Notes under the pieces: generated by a model | Database searches by the model: none | What the model saw: the letters and a program-made list of their open reading frames with translations, nothing else | Told to the model about the DNA's origin: nothing | Assembly: GCA_050952125.1 (NCBI GenBank) | Contig: JBMNKK010000004.1 | Coordinates: forward strand, 682,001 to 746,000 | Length of the DNA stretch: 64,000 nt | Reading direction: 5' to 3' | Source: UBA3951 sp050952125 | Lineage (GTDB): Bacteria; Bacillota; Sulfobacillia; Fermentithermobacillales; Fermentithermobacillaceae | In this document: positions 33,758-42,430 of the stretch, one piece after another | Layout: every line of letters starts with the position of its first letter | Numbering within the stretch: position 1 is the stretch's first letter | Program-made: the position numbers and the translations under genes

Positions 33758-35221
33758 GTGGGAGTTGACGAGAAGGCTCTTGATGAGATTATCTCCAGGT
33801 TGGAACGGGAGGTGGCCTCCAGGCCGAAAGACATCCCTCTCAGGCTTCAGCTTTCGCTGTCATATATGAAGAGGGGCAGAACCGATGAAGCCAAGGGCGG
33901 ACTCGAGAAGGTAATCGAGCTGGATAAGCGTAACCTAGAGGCCCACTACTATATGGGCATTCTGCACGCTGATGAGGGCGATCTTGATAAGGCGCAGGAG
34001 TTTTTTGAGAGAGCGGTGCACCTGAACAAGAGGCACGGTCCTTCTCACTATTTCCTCGGCAAGATTCTCGCGCTTAGAGGCAATATCGAGGGCGCGCTCA
34101 AGGAATCTGAAATAGCTGTAGAGGCTGCCCCCGGCAACGTTTTGGCCCATGCGCAATTGGGGGAGCTGTACATAGCCACCGGTCGCCCGTCTGATTCGGA
34201 GGCCCAGTGGAAGAAAGTGCTCGAACTGGACCCGTCAAACATCCAAGCCCTGCACAACATGGGGGCTATCTACACGGATATGAGAAAGCACGAGGAGGCC
34301 ATTTCATACCTGTCAAGGGCGGCGCACCTCGGTTCCGAGAACCCCGGACTCCATTACAACCTGGGGCTTTGTTATCTGGCCACCGGTGAGTTAAAGAAGG
34401 CAGCCGGGGCTCTGGAAAAGGCGCATGAGCTTGAGCCCGAGAGCATCGCCACCATGACGACTCTGGGCGAAGTGTACGCTACATCGGGTGAACTGGATAA
34501 GGCGATGGCCATGTGGCAGAAGGCTCTCGATGCGAAGCCTGACGCTCTGTACGCTCTGTACAACATGGGCCTCGGATACTTCCAGCAGGGCAAGCCCGAT
34601 GAAGCCAAGGAAATGTGGAAGAAATGCATAAAGGTTGACCCGACTTACCTACCGGCATACAAGAACTATGCCACCGCTTCTGCTATGGCAGGTGATTTGG
34701 AGGAGGCAATCGGTGCGTGGAAGCAGGCTCACGCGGTGACTCCAGCGCTTCACGAACCGTACATGGCATTGGGCGATCTCTATTTCCGAGCCGGCCAGTT
34801 TGATGAAGCCGGAAAGTACGTAACTCAGTTGGTTGACAAAATGGACCAGGCAGACAGCGAGACTGCCGCTCGAATGAAAGAACTTCGTGCCAGTGTCGAG
34901 CTTCTCTATGGATCCATCCTGTTGGCCCAAGGAAATGCCGGCGAAGGCGCGGCTCGTTGGGCTCAGGCCATGGGATACGACCCTAACTTCGCCTTGGCCA
35001 ATGCGACTTTCATCGGGAAGACGATATGGCGCGGCTTAGTAGAGGCGGCAGCCGGCGCCGCTAAGAATGAAGACCAGAGGAAGGCGGCCAGCCTTGTGGG
35101 AAGCCTTGTGAGCGATGACGTAAAGCCACCTCTGGTTTCCGAAAAAGAACCAGAGGCAGCACCCGCCAAGACTGAGAAGAAGAAAGGCGGCTTTTCGTGG
35201 TTTTTCCGGGGAAAGAACTAA
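33758..35221 (+). CDS. Tetratricopeptide-repeat protein
   Basis: About 487 residues made almost entirely of TPR units (roughly ten), such as DEAKGGLEKVIELDKRN, KAQEFFERAVHLNKRH, EEAISYLSRAAHLGSEN and DEAKEMWKKCIKVDPTY. These repeats form a superhelix that binds other proteins. No signal peptide or membrane segment is visible. The tail (ETEKKKGG-like, basic) ends FSWFFRGKN. The frame is open back to 33590 through the iscR promoter. GTG 33758 after CGGGGG is the most reasonable start. It overlaps the P-loop/Asp23 gene by 25 bases. The partner is unknown. Confidence 0.8.
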   Translation: MGVDEKALDEIISRLEREVASRPKDIPLRLQLSLSYMKRGRTDEAKGGLEKVIELDKRNLEAHYYMGILHADEGDLDKAQEFFERAVHLNKRHGPSHYFLGKILALRGNIEGALKESEIAVEAAPGNVLAHAQLGELYIATGRPSDSEAQWKKVLELDPSNIQALHNMGAIYTDMRKHEEAISYLSRAAHLGSENPGLHYNLGLCYLATGELKKAAGALEKAHELEPESIATMTTLGEVYATSGELDKAMAMWQKALDAKPDALYALYNMGLGYFQQGKPDEAKEMWKKCIKVDPTYLPAYKNYATASAMAGDLEEAIGAWKQAHAVTPALHEPYMALGDLYFRAGQFDEAGKYVTQLVDKMDQADSETAARMKELRASVELLYGSILLAQGNAGEGAARWAQAMGYDPNFALANATFIGKTIWRGLVEAAAGAAKNEDQRKAASLVGSLVSDDVKPPLVSEKEPEAAPAKTEKKKGGFSWFFRGKN

Positions 35222-36054
35222 AGGCGGTTAGCGACCTTGAATCTATTGAGACTGTGGCGCTGGTGGGGCCAAGCGGCACCGGCAAGTCTCACCACGCGAT
35301 GACAATTGCCCAAGAATGGTCATGCGAAGCGATCATTGATGACGGACTCCTCATATCCGGCTCACGCATACTGGCGGGGCGATCCGCAAAGAGGGAAGAG
35401 ACCAAGACCGCCGCTATAAGGAGGGCCATCTTCTCAGCACCCGGCCATGCTCTGGAGGTGCGGGAAGGGCTCCTGACTGCCGCTCCGAAGCGGGTCCTTA
35501 TCCTCGGCACCTCGGTTACTATGGTTGATCGCATCGTATCCCGCCTTGGCCTTCCGCAGCCAAGGGAGTATTTGAACATCACTGATTTCGCCAGCAAAGA
35601 GGAGATTGACCGGGCTCTATGGCAGCGCAGGCAGGAAGGGAAGCATGTCATTCCTGCTCCCGCCCTTGAGGTCAAGAAGACATTTTCGGGCTATCTGGTT
35701 GACCCTATCCGGGTGTTCACTCGCTCCAGAGAGAGGTATCCTGTGCCCGAACGGTCAGTGGTGCGACCGACTTACAGCTACTTTGGCAGGTTCTACATCT
35801 ATGATTCCGTGGTGATGCAGGTAGCACAACGTATCGCGGCGGAGGTGCCCGGCGTTAAGAGAGTCTTGAAGGTGCTCGTCTTAACTGTTGGCGAGGGCAC
35901 CGTGCTTGATGTTGAACTGGTTCTTGAACGCGGCGTGAAAGTGTTCGACGTGATGGCTCTGGTGCAGAGGCGATTGAAAGACCGGCTGGAGTTCCTAACG
36001 GGTATCTATCTTGAAAAGATAGACGTCTCAACCAAGAAAATCGGGCTGGAATAA
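35197..36054 (+). CDS. P-loop ATPase/GTPase-like protein fused to an Asp23/YloU-like domain
   Basis: 285 residues. The N-terminal part has a Walker A motif, LVGPSGTGKSHHAM, and the acidic AIIDDGLLISGS, followed by RAAPKRVLILGTSV-like strands. The C-terminal 90 residues (YSYFGRFYIYDSVVMQVAQRIAAEVPGV, VELVLERGVKVFDVMALVQRRLKDRLEFLTG) match the Asp23/YloU (Gls24) pattern. Asp23-type proteins are envelope-stress or cell-surface associated in Gram-positives. I know of no function for this fusion. GTG 35197 lies inside the TPR gene with GAAAGGCGG upstream, so the two are coupled, and rpoN follows after 58 bases. Confidence 0.7.
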   Translation: MVFPGKELKAVSDLESIETVALVGPSGTGKSHHAMTIAQEWSCEAIIDDGLLISGSRILAGRSAKREETKTAAIRRAIFSAPGHALEVREGLLTAAPKRVLILGTSVTMVDRIVSRLGLPQPREYLNITDFASKEEIDRALWQRRQEGKHVIPAPALEVKKTFSGYLVDPIRVFTRSRERYPVPERSVVRPTYSYFGRFYIYDSVVMQVAQRIAAEVPGVKRVLKVLVLTVGEGTVLDVELVLERGVKVFDVMALVQRRLKDRLEFLTGIYLEKIDVSTKKIGLE

Positions 36055-36112
36055 CCCACCAGAAGGCAAAATTCGAAGTTCTGGCTAATAGATCTTCTGG
36101 GAGGGTGAGGCG

Positions 36113-37480
36113 ATGAAAGCGTTCTACGGTCTGGAGCTTGTTCAGACCCAGAGGCTTAGCCTTACTCCCGAGATGAGACAGGCAATTACCGTACTGCAAA
36201 TGAACGCCCTTGAGCTGCGAGAATTCCTTATCTCTCAAGCTGAAGAGAATCCCCTTATCGAACTGGTAGACAACGAGTACGAGACGGCTCTTCCCGGCGA
36301 AGCGGAGCCTTCGGAGGAAGACCTTCTCGCTTACTTTAGGGAGTCATCTGAAGCCGGGGCCGACCTCGCCCGGAACACGGAGCCCCGGAAAGATCGCCTT
36401 GTGGATATCATTTCGTCCGATAACGCGATATCCCTGAAGGACCACTTGTTTTCTCAGCTGGGGTTAATGTCCCTCTCATTGGCCGAGCTCGCCGCGGCGG
36501 AGGCCATAATAGGCAGCATCGACGATAACGGCTATTTCCGCGCTACTACCGGCGAAGTGGCTGCGTTATGCGGCCAACCGGAGTCCGTTGTATGTTCGAT
36601 GCTGAAGCTCGTCCAATCGTTTGATCCTCCGGGCGTGGGAGCATCCGACCTTAGAGAATGTCTCCTCATACAGGCGAAATCAAAAGGACTGGGCGCTCTT
36701 GTCGAAAATCTGATTGCCCGCCACCTCGATGACCTGGCAGCGGCTAGGTACAAGAAGATCGCCAGGGAGGAGCGTATATCTCTAGCAAAAGTGCTAACCG
36801 CCCGCGATGCGATCTTGAGTCTCGATCCTAAGCCGGGATCACGGTTCAGCGATGGCGGCGTGACATATATAGTGCCGGAGATCGCCATTCGTAAGGTCGA
36901 CGGCCGGTTTGAGGTGATTCTCAGCGATCGTGCCGTACCTCGCTTAAGGTGGAACCCCTTCTACAGGAATCTCGCCAAGATGGGAGAAGCGCAAGCCAAG
37001 GAATATTTGTCTCGCGAAATCAAGAGGGCTCAAGCCCTATTCCGCTGCATAGAGCAGAGGCGGGCGACAATCAAGAAGGTTATGGAGGCTATCGCGAAAA
37101 GGCAGGAGGCTTTCTTGGACAAAGGGCCCGGCCACCTCGAACCGCTTACTTTGAAAGATGTCTCCGATGAGATCGGAGTCCATGAATCTACCGTCAGCAG
37201 GGCTCTCGCCAACAAGTACGTCGATACTCCCCACGGTGTATTCCCGTGCAGAGCTTTCTTCAGTCCCAGGGTTACCGCGGGCGGCCGAGTCTACTCACAG
37301 GATGAGGTGAAAGCCGCCATTTCCGAGATTGTTAGGACGGAAGACCGCCAAAGACCGCTCGGAGACCAGGAAATCTGCGCTGAGTTGGAGAGGCGGGGTA
37401 TGTTGGTGGCGCGGAGGACTGTTTCAAAGTACCGTTCTCAGCTCGGCATAATGCCAAAGAACAAGAGAAAAGGCACCTAG
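36113..37480 (+). CDS. rpoN: RNA polymerase sigma-54 factor
   Basis: 455 residues. Region I is the Gln/Leu-rich QTQRLSLTPEMRQAITVLQM segment that contacts activators. The core-binding domain follows, then a helix-turn-helix with DVSDEIGVHESTVSRALANKYV. The RpoN box ARRTVSKYR near the C-terminus recognises the -24 element. Sigma-54 needs an AAA+ activator; none is encoded in this window, and I saw no clear -24/-12 promoter here. Start ATG 36113 follows GGGAGGGTGAGG. Confidence 0.95.
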   Translation: MKAFYGLELVQTQRLSLTPEMRQAITVLQMNALELREFLISQAEENPLIELVDNEYETALPGEAEPSEEDLLAYFRESSEAGADLARNTEPRKDRLVDIISSDNAISLKDHLFSQLGLMSLSLAELAAAEAIIGSIDDNGYFRATTGEVAALCGQPESVVCSMLKLVQSFDPPGVGASDLRECLLIQAKSKGLGALVENLIARHLDDLAAARYKKIAREERISLAKVLTARDAILSLDPKPGSRFSDGGVTYIVPEIAIRKVDGRFEVILSDRAVPRLRWNPFYRNLAKMGEAQAKEYLSREIKRAQALFRCIEQRRATIKKVMEAIAKRQEAFLDKGPGHLEPLTLKDVSDEIGVHESTVSRALANKYVDTPHGVFPCRAFFSPRVTAGGRVYSQDEVKAAISEIVRTEDRQRPLGDQEICAELERRGMLVARRTVSKYRSQLGIMPKNKRKGT

Positions 37481-37509
37481 AACGGTACTTCATTCCTGCA
37501 AAATCCCCC

Positions 37510-37542
37510 ACCGCTCGGACTGTCTGGCCGTGTCCGTACGGT
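37510..37542. other. Imperfect inverted repeat after rpoN
   Basis: ACCGCTCGGAC (37510-37520) pairs with GTCCGTACGGT (37532-37542), with two mismatches and an 11-base loop. It ends exactly at the -35 box of the rnf promoter. It may be the rpoN terminator without a T-run, or a binding site. Confidence 0.3.
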
Positions 37543-37572
37543 TTGACGAATTGTGATGGAGAAGGCTAGAAT
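37543..37572 (+). promoter_or_regulatory. Sigma-A-type promoter of the rnf operon
   Basis: TTGACG (37543-37548) and TAGAAT (37567-37572), 18 bases apart, each differ from consensus by one base. The predicted start of transcription is near 37579, about 95 bases before rnfC. A TTGTG-N7-CACAA repeat lies just downstream. Confidence 0.65.
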
Positions 37573-37592
37573 TATACCTGTATGCATTGTGA

Positions 37593-37609
37593 TTGTGAAG
37601 ACGGCACAA
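37593..37609. promoter_or_regulatory. Rex-like inverted repeat in the rnf leader
   Basis: TTGTG (37593-37597) and CACAA (37605-37609) form an inverted repeat with a seven-base spacer. The redox sensor Rex binds TTGTGA-N6-TCACAA, that is, TTGTG and CACAA eight bases apart; this site is one base short. Position just after the transcription start would suit repression. Another TTGTGA lies at 37587-37592, and a further one in the promoter spacer. Confidence 0.3.
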
Positions 37610-37675
37610 CTCTCTTGTATGGAGTCTGCCGACTATCGTTGAACCAAAGCAACTCTTGGAATTGGGGTGGGACTG

Positions 37676-39016
37676 GTGTTCAAAGCCAGAAGTGTTTCAC
37701 ACAGCGTGGCGATTCCGCACAGAAAAGGGATATCCGGCCACGCTCCAATACAGGAAGCAGGGATTCCGGCTGAACTGACGCTTTTCTTGCTGCAGCACAT
37801 CGGCACCCCTTCAAAGCCTGTGGTAAAAGTCGGCGACCAGGTGAAGCGCGGCCAGCTGATAGCTGAGGCAGACGGGTACATTAGTGCGAACCTGCACGCA
37901 CCTACATCGGGCAAGGTAAAGGCAATAGAGCCAAGATACCAGCCGGTGCTGGCGCAGATGGCTGATGCCATCATAATCGAGACGGACGGACTGAACGAGG
38001 TCTACGAAGGGGTAGCCCCCGTTTCGTCAGATCTGGATTCGCTTACCAGGGATATGATTCGGGAGACGGCTAGAAACGCCGGCCTCGTGGGCCTTGGTGG
38101 AGCAGCATTTCCGACTGCCGTCAAGATCAGCCCGCCTGAGGACAAGGAGATAGACACTTACCTTCTGAACGGTGCCGAGTGTGAGCCGTATCTCACATCC
38201 GACCAGAAGCTTATGGAAGAGTCGGCTGAAGACATTGTCTTCGGTTTCCGAGCGCTGATGAAAGGCGCAGGCGTAAAGAAGGGCATCGTCTGTATAGAAG
38301 ACAACAAGCCTGACGCCATAAAAGTGATGGAAAGCGCCATCTCGCCGTTCCCGGAGCTGGATTTGGCGATCGTGCCCTCCAGGTATTCTATGGGCAACGA
38401 AAGGCAGCAGATACAGGTTGTTCTAGGTAGGGAGATTCCGCCAGGCGGACTTCCGATGGATATTGGAGTTATAAACTCCAACGTCGGAACGGCTTATGCC
38501 CTGGCCGTGGCGCTGAAGACGGGCCTACCTTTGGTTGAGCGTATTGTAGCCATAACCGGCGAAGGCGTCGCTAAGGGAGCGAACCTGAGGGCGCTCATTG
38601 GGACTCCTGCATCGTTCCTAATTGAGAAAGCCGGCGGGGTCTCGGGCAAAGTCGCCAAGGTCGTATTCGGGGGAGCCATGATGGGCGTTACCGTGCGCGA
38701 CATGGATGCGCCTACGTTGAAGGGGACATCCGGAGTCCTTGTGTTTAGCGAAGAGGATATAAAGGTGGACCCCGTAAGCCCGTGCCTTCGCTGCGGCAGG
38801 TGCGTTGAAATCTGTCCCTTGCGGCTAATGCCGGTGTGGATGGCTGCTTACGCAGAGAACGGGTATCTGGATGAAGCCGAGAAGTTTAGGGTTATGGATT
38901 GCTGCGAGTGCGGCGCGTGTACGTATGTGTGCCCATCGAAGCGTCCGTTGGTTCAGTCCATTAGGCTTGCCAAAGCCAACATCAGGGCAAGAAGGCAGGC
39001 AGCTGCCAATAAGTAG
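37676..39016 (+). CDS. rnfC: Rnf complex subunit RnfC
   Basis: About 446 residues, the NADH-dehydrogenase-like peripheral subunit of the ferredoxin:NAD+ oxidoreductase (Rnf). The N-terminus has a sandwich domain (VKVGDQVKRGQLIAEADGYISANLHAPTSGKV). The flavin/NAD region includes GLVGLGGAAFPTAVK and LLNGAECEPYLTSD. Two 4Fe-4S motifs lie near the end (CLRCGRCVEICP and CCECGACTYVCP). GTG 37676 after GGGGTGGG gives the usual MFK start; GTG 37667 would add three residues. It is first in the operon. Confidence 0.93.
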   Translation: MFKARSVSHSVAIPHRKGISGHAPIQEAGIPAELTLFLLQHIGTPSKPVVKVGDQVKRGQLIAEADGYISANLHAPTSGKVKAIEPRYQPVLAQMADAIIIETDGLNEVYEGVAPVSSDLDSLTRDMIRETARNAGLVGLGGAAFPTAVKISPPEDKEIDTYLLNGAECEPYLTSDQKLMEESAEDIVFGFRALMKGAGVKKGIVCIEDNKPDAIKVMESAISPFPELDLAIVPSRYSMGNERQQIQVVLGREIPPGGLPMDIGVINSNVGTAYALAVALKTGLPLVERIVAITGEGVAKGANLRALIGTPASFLIEKAGGVSGKVAKVVFGGAMMGVTVRDMDAPTLKGTSGVLVFSEEDIKVDPVSPCLRCGRCVEICPLRLMPVWMAAYAENGYLDEAEKFRVMDCCECGACTYVCPSKRPLVQSIRLAKANIRARRQAAANK

Positions 39017-39047
39017 CGGGACTTGAGAGGGAGACGGAGGGTAAGGT

Positions 39048-40040
39048 ATGGCAGATAAACTCCTGATTACATCATCGCCCCATATTAAGGCGGAGAGAAC
39101 AGTTAGAAGCATAATGCTGGATGTCATCATCGCCCTGGTCCCGGCATCGGCTGCGGCTGTCGTGTTCTTCGGGATGAAGGCGTTGGTTGTCCTGTTCGCT
39201 TCCACCGCTTCGGCCGTTCTATCTGAGTATCTCTACCAGAAGGCGACCAAGCGTGAGGTAACGGTGGGCGACCTTTCGGCGGCTGTGACGGGGATTCTCT
39301 TAGGTCTCACGCTGCCGCCGGGCGTACCGGTCTACGTACCGATCGTAGGTTCGGCCTTCGCGATCGTGATCGCGAAGCAGCTATTTGGAGGGTTGGGAAC
39401 GAACTTTGTGAACCCCGCTCTCGCGGCTCGAGCGTTTGTCTTGGCGGCGTGGCCGCTGCACCTTACGAGCGCTTGGATAAATCCGCTCACACACGATGCA
39501 GCGACGGGGGCAACTCCCTTGGCGGCGTTTGGGGCAGGGCACAGCGCAGTCTCACTACCCCAACTCCTTATCGGCAACAGGCTTGGGTCACTGGGAGAAA
39601 CCAGCGCCATCGCGATTCTCCTGGGAGCAGCGTATCTCCTATACAGGAAGGTTATCGACTTAAGGATACCGGCGGGCTACATCGTGACTCTGGGGCTCGG
39701 GATCTTTATCTTTGGGAAGCCCGGCGCTTTGTTCCAGGGCGAACCGTTGACCGGAGTCCTCTTGGGCGGAGTCTTGTTGGGAGCCTTCTTTATGGCGACC
39801 GACTACGTCACATCGCCGGTGACTCCGAGAGGTAGGTTGTACATGGGAATCGGCGCAGGGCTTATTACCCTGCTTATCAGGTACTGGGGCGAGTACCCCG
39901 AGGGCGTCACCTACGCTATCTTGTTCATGAACTTGGTGACTCCCCTCATAGACAGGTTCGTTGTTCAGAAGTACTACGGATATATGCATGACGTTGCTGC
40001 AAGGCGTAATGCCCGTAGGGCAGGGGGTGAGCTTTCGTGA
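39048..40040 (+). CDS. rnfD: Rnf complex subunit RnfD
   Basis: 330 residues with about nine membrane helices. DAATGATPLAAFG holds the Thr to which FMN is covalently linked in RnfD. FVNPALAARAF is also conserved. It carries electrons through the membrane and contributes to ion pumping. The start ATG 39048 follows GGAGGG. Its last four bases overlap rnfE directly, where rnfG would normally be inserted. Confidence 0.93.
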   Translation: MADKLLITSSPHIKAERTVRSIMLDVIIALVPASAAAVVFFGMKALVVLFASTASAVLSEYLYQKATKREVTVGDLSAAVTGILLGLTLPPGVPVYVPIVGSAFAIVIAKQLFGGLGTNFVNPALAARAFVLAAWPLHLTSAWINPLTHDAATGATPLAAFGAGHSAVSLPQLLIGNRLGSLGETSAIAILLGAAYLLYRKVIDLRIPAGYIVTLGLGIFIFGKPGALFQGEPLTGVLLGGVLLGAFFMATDYVTSPVTPRGRLYMGIGAGLITLLIRYWGEYPEGVTYAILFMNLVTPLIDRFVVQKYYGYMHDVAARRNARRAGGELS

Positions 40041-40672
40041 AGAAGAGATCTCTCATACATGAGTTTACTAAGGGTCTGATAGAAGAGAACTCCACGTTCA
40101 AGATGGCTATCGGGATGTGCCCGACGCTGGCGGTTACTACTTCCGTAGTCAACGGCTTTTGGATGGGCATCGCGGTTATTTTCGTGCTGACGTTCTCAAA
40201 CGTGTGTGTCTCAGCCATAAGGAAGGTCACTCCGGACCAGATTAGGATCCCGATTTTCGTGATCCTGATCGCGACGCCGGTCGTCATCGTTGAACTGGTG
40301 ATGAAAGCCTTTCTTCCGGCTATGTACCAGCTCTTGGGCATTTTCGTACCGCTCATTGTGGTAAACTGCATCGTTATCGCGAGGGCAGAGGCTTTTGCCT
40401 ACAAGAACCCGGTCATCCCTTCGGCTCTCGACGGACTTGGGGTGGGAACCGGTTTCATGCTGGACTTGATGCTTATCGGCGCCATCAGAGAGTTCCTGGG
40501 TACCGGCAGCATTGTGCTCGGATCGACGGTCTTTCCGGCTAAGCCTCTTTTTGAGCCTATGTCGGTTATGCTGACTCCGCCCGGAGGTTTTATCACTCTG
40601 GGTGTCCTAATGGCGGCTTTGAATATCTTGATCAAGCGTTCAGAATCCCGGAAGGCCAACGCACAGGCGTAG
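40037..40672 (+). CDS. rnfE: Rnf complex subunit RnfE
   Basis: 211 residues, six membrane helices. GMCPTLAVTTSVVNGFWMG, FVPLIVVNCIVIARAEAFA (with the conserved Cys facing the membrane Fe-S site) and GTGFMLDLMLIGAIREFLG are diagnostic. GTG 40037 overlaps the rnfD stop. RnfE and RnfA together hold a [2Fe-2S] cluster in the membrane. Confidence 0.93.
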   Translation: MKKRSLIHEFTKGLIEENSTFKMAIGMCPTLAVTTSVVNGFWMGIAVIFVLTFSNVCVSAIRKVTPDQIRIPIFVILIATPVVIVELVMKAFLPAMYQLLGIFVPLIVVNCIVIARAEAFAYKNPVIPSALDGLGVGTGFMLDLMLIGAIREFLGTGSIVLGSTVFPAKPLFEPMSVMLTPPGGFITLGVLMAALNILIKRSESRKANAQA

Positions 40673-40705
40673 TTGAGTTCATTTCAATAGGATGGAGGGA
40701 TAGTC

Positions 40706-41293
40706 GTGCAGTTCATCTCGATAATGCTTGCTGGAGTGCTCACCTCCAACTTCATATTCATGCAATACCTCGGCCTGTGCGCCTTTATCGGGCTCTCGGA
40801 GCAGTTTGAGACCGCTATAGGCATGTCCGGCGCAGTCATTTTCGTTATGACTTTCGCCTCGACCGTGGCCGCGGCGTTTGAGCAGTTCATATTGAGGCCG
40901 TTTGGGCTGGAGTATCTCCGCACCATCGCCTACATCCTTGTGATCGCGGCGTTTGTGCAGTTGGTGGAGATATTCCTCAAGAAGACGGCACCGGCCCTCT
41001 ACAAGTCTCTCGGCATTTACCTGCCGCTAATCACAACCAACTGCGCCGTCTTGGGCGCGGCGATGCTGAATGTAAACAACAACTATGGCATTATGTGGGG
41101 CACCGTAAACGGGTTTGCAGGAGCTCTCGGATGGAGCCTGGCGATCATCATGTTCGCCGGAATCAGGGAGCGGTGGAAGTTCATGCAGATACCTGCACCG
41201 CTCAAAGGCTTTCCGCTGGCTCTTGTGTCGACCGGCCTCATGTCCCTAGGGTTCCTGGGCTTTCAAGGTCTGTTCAAGACCATACTGAAGTAG
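40706..41293 (+). CDS. rnfA: Rnf complex subunit RnfA
   Basis: 195 residues, six membrane helices, homologous to RnfE in inverted orientation. LTSNFIFMQYLGLCAFIGLS, TNCAVLGAAMLN and ALGWSLAIIMFAGIRERW are typical; both conserved cysteines are present. GTG 40706 follows GGAGGGA. Confidence 0.93.
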   Translation: MQFISIMLAGVLTSNFIFMQYLGLCAFIGLSEQFETAIGMSGAVIFVMTFASTVAAAFEQFILRPFGLEYLRTIAYILVIAAFVQLVEIFLKKTAPALYKSLGIYLPLITTNCAVLGAAMLNVNNNYGIMWGTVNGFAGALGWSLAIIMFAGIRERWKFMQIPAPLKGFPLALVSTGLMSLGFLGFQGLFKTILK

Positions 41294-41306
41294 GAGGGAA
41301 GGCGAG

Positions 41307-42116
41307 ATGGTAGAAGCGGTCGTATCACTGGGGTTGTCGGGCCTGTTCATAGGGGTTCTGTTGGCTGTGGCTGCCCAGAAGTTCAAAGTTGAGACCGATC
41401 CCAAGATAACCGAGATCATCTCAGCCCTCCCGGGAGCTAACTGTGGAGGCTGCGGGTTTCCCGGGTGTTCCGGATTGGCAAACGCCATTGTTGAAGGTAC
41501 CGCTCCCGTTACGGCGTGTATCGTAGGCGGCAGCGCCGTGGCGGAAAAGATTGGCGAGATCATGGGAGTCTCTGCCGGCGCCGTAGAGCCTTCAGTTGCC
41601 GTGGTCTACTGCCAGGGCAACTGCGCCAACGCTGAAGTATCGGTTGTATATGAAGGTGTGACCGATTGTCAGGCGCTGCATGCTTTGGGGGGCACTAAGA
41701 AGTGTACCTACAGCTGCTTGGGATTAGGGTCTTGTGTGGCGGCGTGCCAGTTTGATGCCATCACCATGGGTGAGGATGGAATCCCCGTTGTGGACAGAGA
41801 GAAATGCACCGGCTGCGGGGCGTGCGCGAAGGCATGTCCCCGGGGAATAATCGACATTATCCCTGCAGCCAAGAAAGTGCACATTCTCTGCAGGTCCTAT
41901 GACAAAGGTCCCGTCACCCGAAAGAACTGCAAGACAGGTTGCATCGCTTGCCAAGCATGTGTCAGAGCCTGCCCGCAGAAGGCCATTTCGATGGATAAGG
42001 GTACTTTGGCCAAAATCGACTACTCGCTCTGTGACAACTGCGGCATTTGTGTGACGAAGTGCCCGGTCAAGACGATCAAGTCCTACGAAGACAGGGTTGA
42101 GGTCGCGGCGTCATAG
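41307..42116 (+). CDS. rnfB: Rnf complex ferredoxin-like subunit RnfB
   Basis: 269 residues. One N-terminal helix anchors the protein (VSLGLSGLFIGVLLAVAA). A 4Fe-4S domain follows (ANCGGCGFPGCSGLANAI with the downstream Cys). Several ferredoxin-like motifs come next: CTGCGACAKACP, CIACQACVRACP and CDNCGICVTKCP, with extra cysteines between. RnfB takes electrons from reduced ferredoxin. The start ATG 41307 follows AGGAGGG. It ends the operon, 39 bases before a terminator. Confidence 0.93.
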   Translation: MVEAVVSLGLSGLFIGVLLAVAAQKFKVETDPKITEIISALPGANCGGCGFPGCSGLANAIVEGTAPVTACIVGGSAVAEKIGEIMGVSAGAVEPSVAVVYCQGNCANAEVSVVYEGVTDCQALHALGGTKKCTYSCLGLGSCVAACQFDAITMGEDGIPVVDREKCTGCGACAKACPRGIIDIIPAAKKVHILCRSYDKGPVTRKNCKTGCIACQACVRACPQKAISMDKGTLAKIDYSLCDNCGICVTKCPVKTIKSYEDRVEVAAS

Positions 42117-42155
42117 AAGTCTTTAGCCGTGCAGCGGCGCTAAATGTGGAATAAA

Positions 42156-42192
42156 GTGGTCGCCGGGGAGGGGTTCCGGCGGCCACCTTTTT
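42156..42192 (+). terminator. Intrinsic terminator of the rnf operon
   Basis: GTGGTCGCCGG (42156-42166) pairs with CCGGCGGCCAC (42176-42186), with one G-T pair, followed by CTTTTTA. A strong rho-independent terminator. Confidence 0.85.
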
Positions 42193-42400
42193 ATGGGAAA
42201 GGCGGCGGCTGCGCACTCCAAGTATGGGAACTGCTCGATATTCCGTAGCGTCTACCTGTACGGGAGTTCTGTCGACACGTAGCGATTATGGTCTTGTGGC
42301 TAAATTCCACATCTTATAAAATTGCTGGTAGGGCGCTAAGGGCCGGAGCATTTTCGACAGTCGCGCGCGCTCGAATGAAATAAGTGGAAGCAGGGTAACT
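42193..42400. other. Intergenic stretch with no clear gene
   Basis: Between the rnf terminator and the next promoter I see no convincing gene, RNA or repeat. The minus-strand frame across 42286-42639 is mostly antisense to the DUF4321 gene and has no family features. Confidence 0.5.
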
Positions 42401-42404
42401 ATAT

Positions 42405-42413
42405 TGGTATAAT
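42405..42413 (+). promoter_or_regulatory. Extended -10 promoter before the DUF4321-maf cluster
   Basis: TGGTATAAT (42405-42413) is a perfect -10 box with the TGn extension. The -35 region (TGGAAG at 42385) is weak, as is usual for extended -10 promoters. A GGGAGG ribosome site follows within ten bases, so the leader is very short. Confidence 0.6.
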
Positions 42414-42430
42414 CTGGGAGGACGAAGCCT

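Noticed and set aside
37582..37773. Small plus-strand frame in the rnf leader
   Set aside because: It runs into rnfC in another frame and its sequence looks random; the region is better read as leader DNA.
36113..42116. Sigma-54 promoter near rpoN or rnf
   Set aside because: I found no TGGCAC-N5-TTGC type element; the visible rnf promoter is of the sigma-A type.
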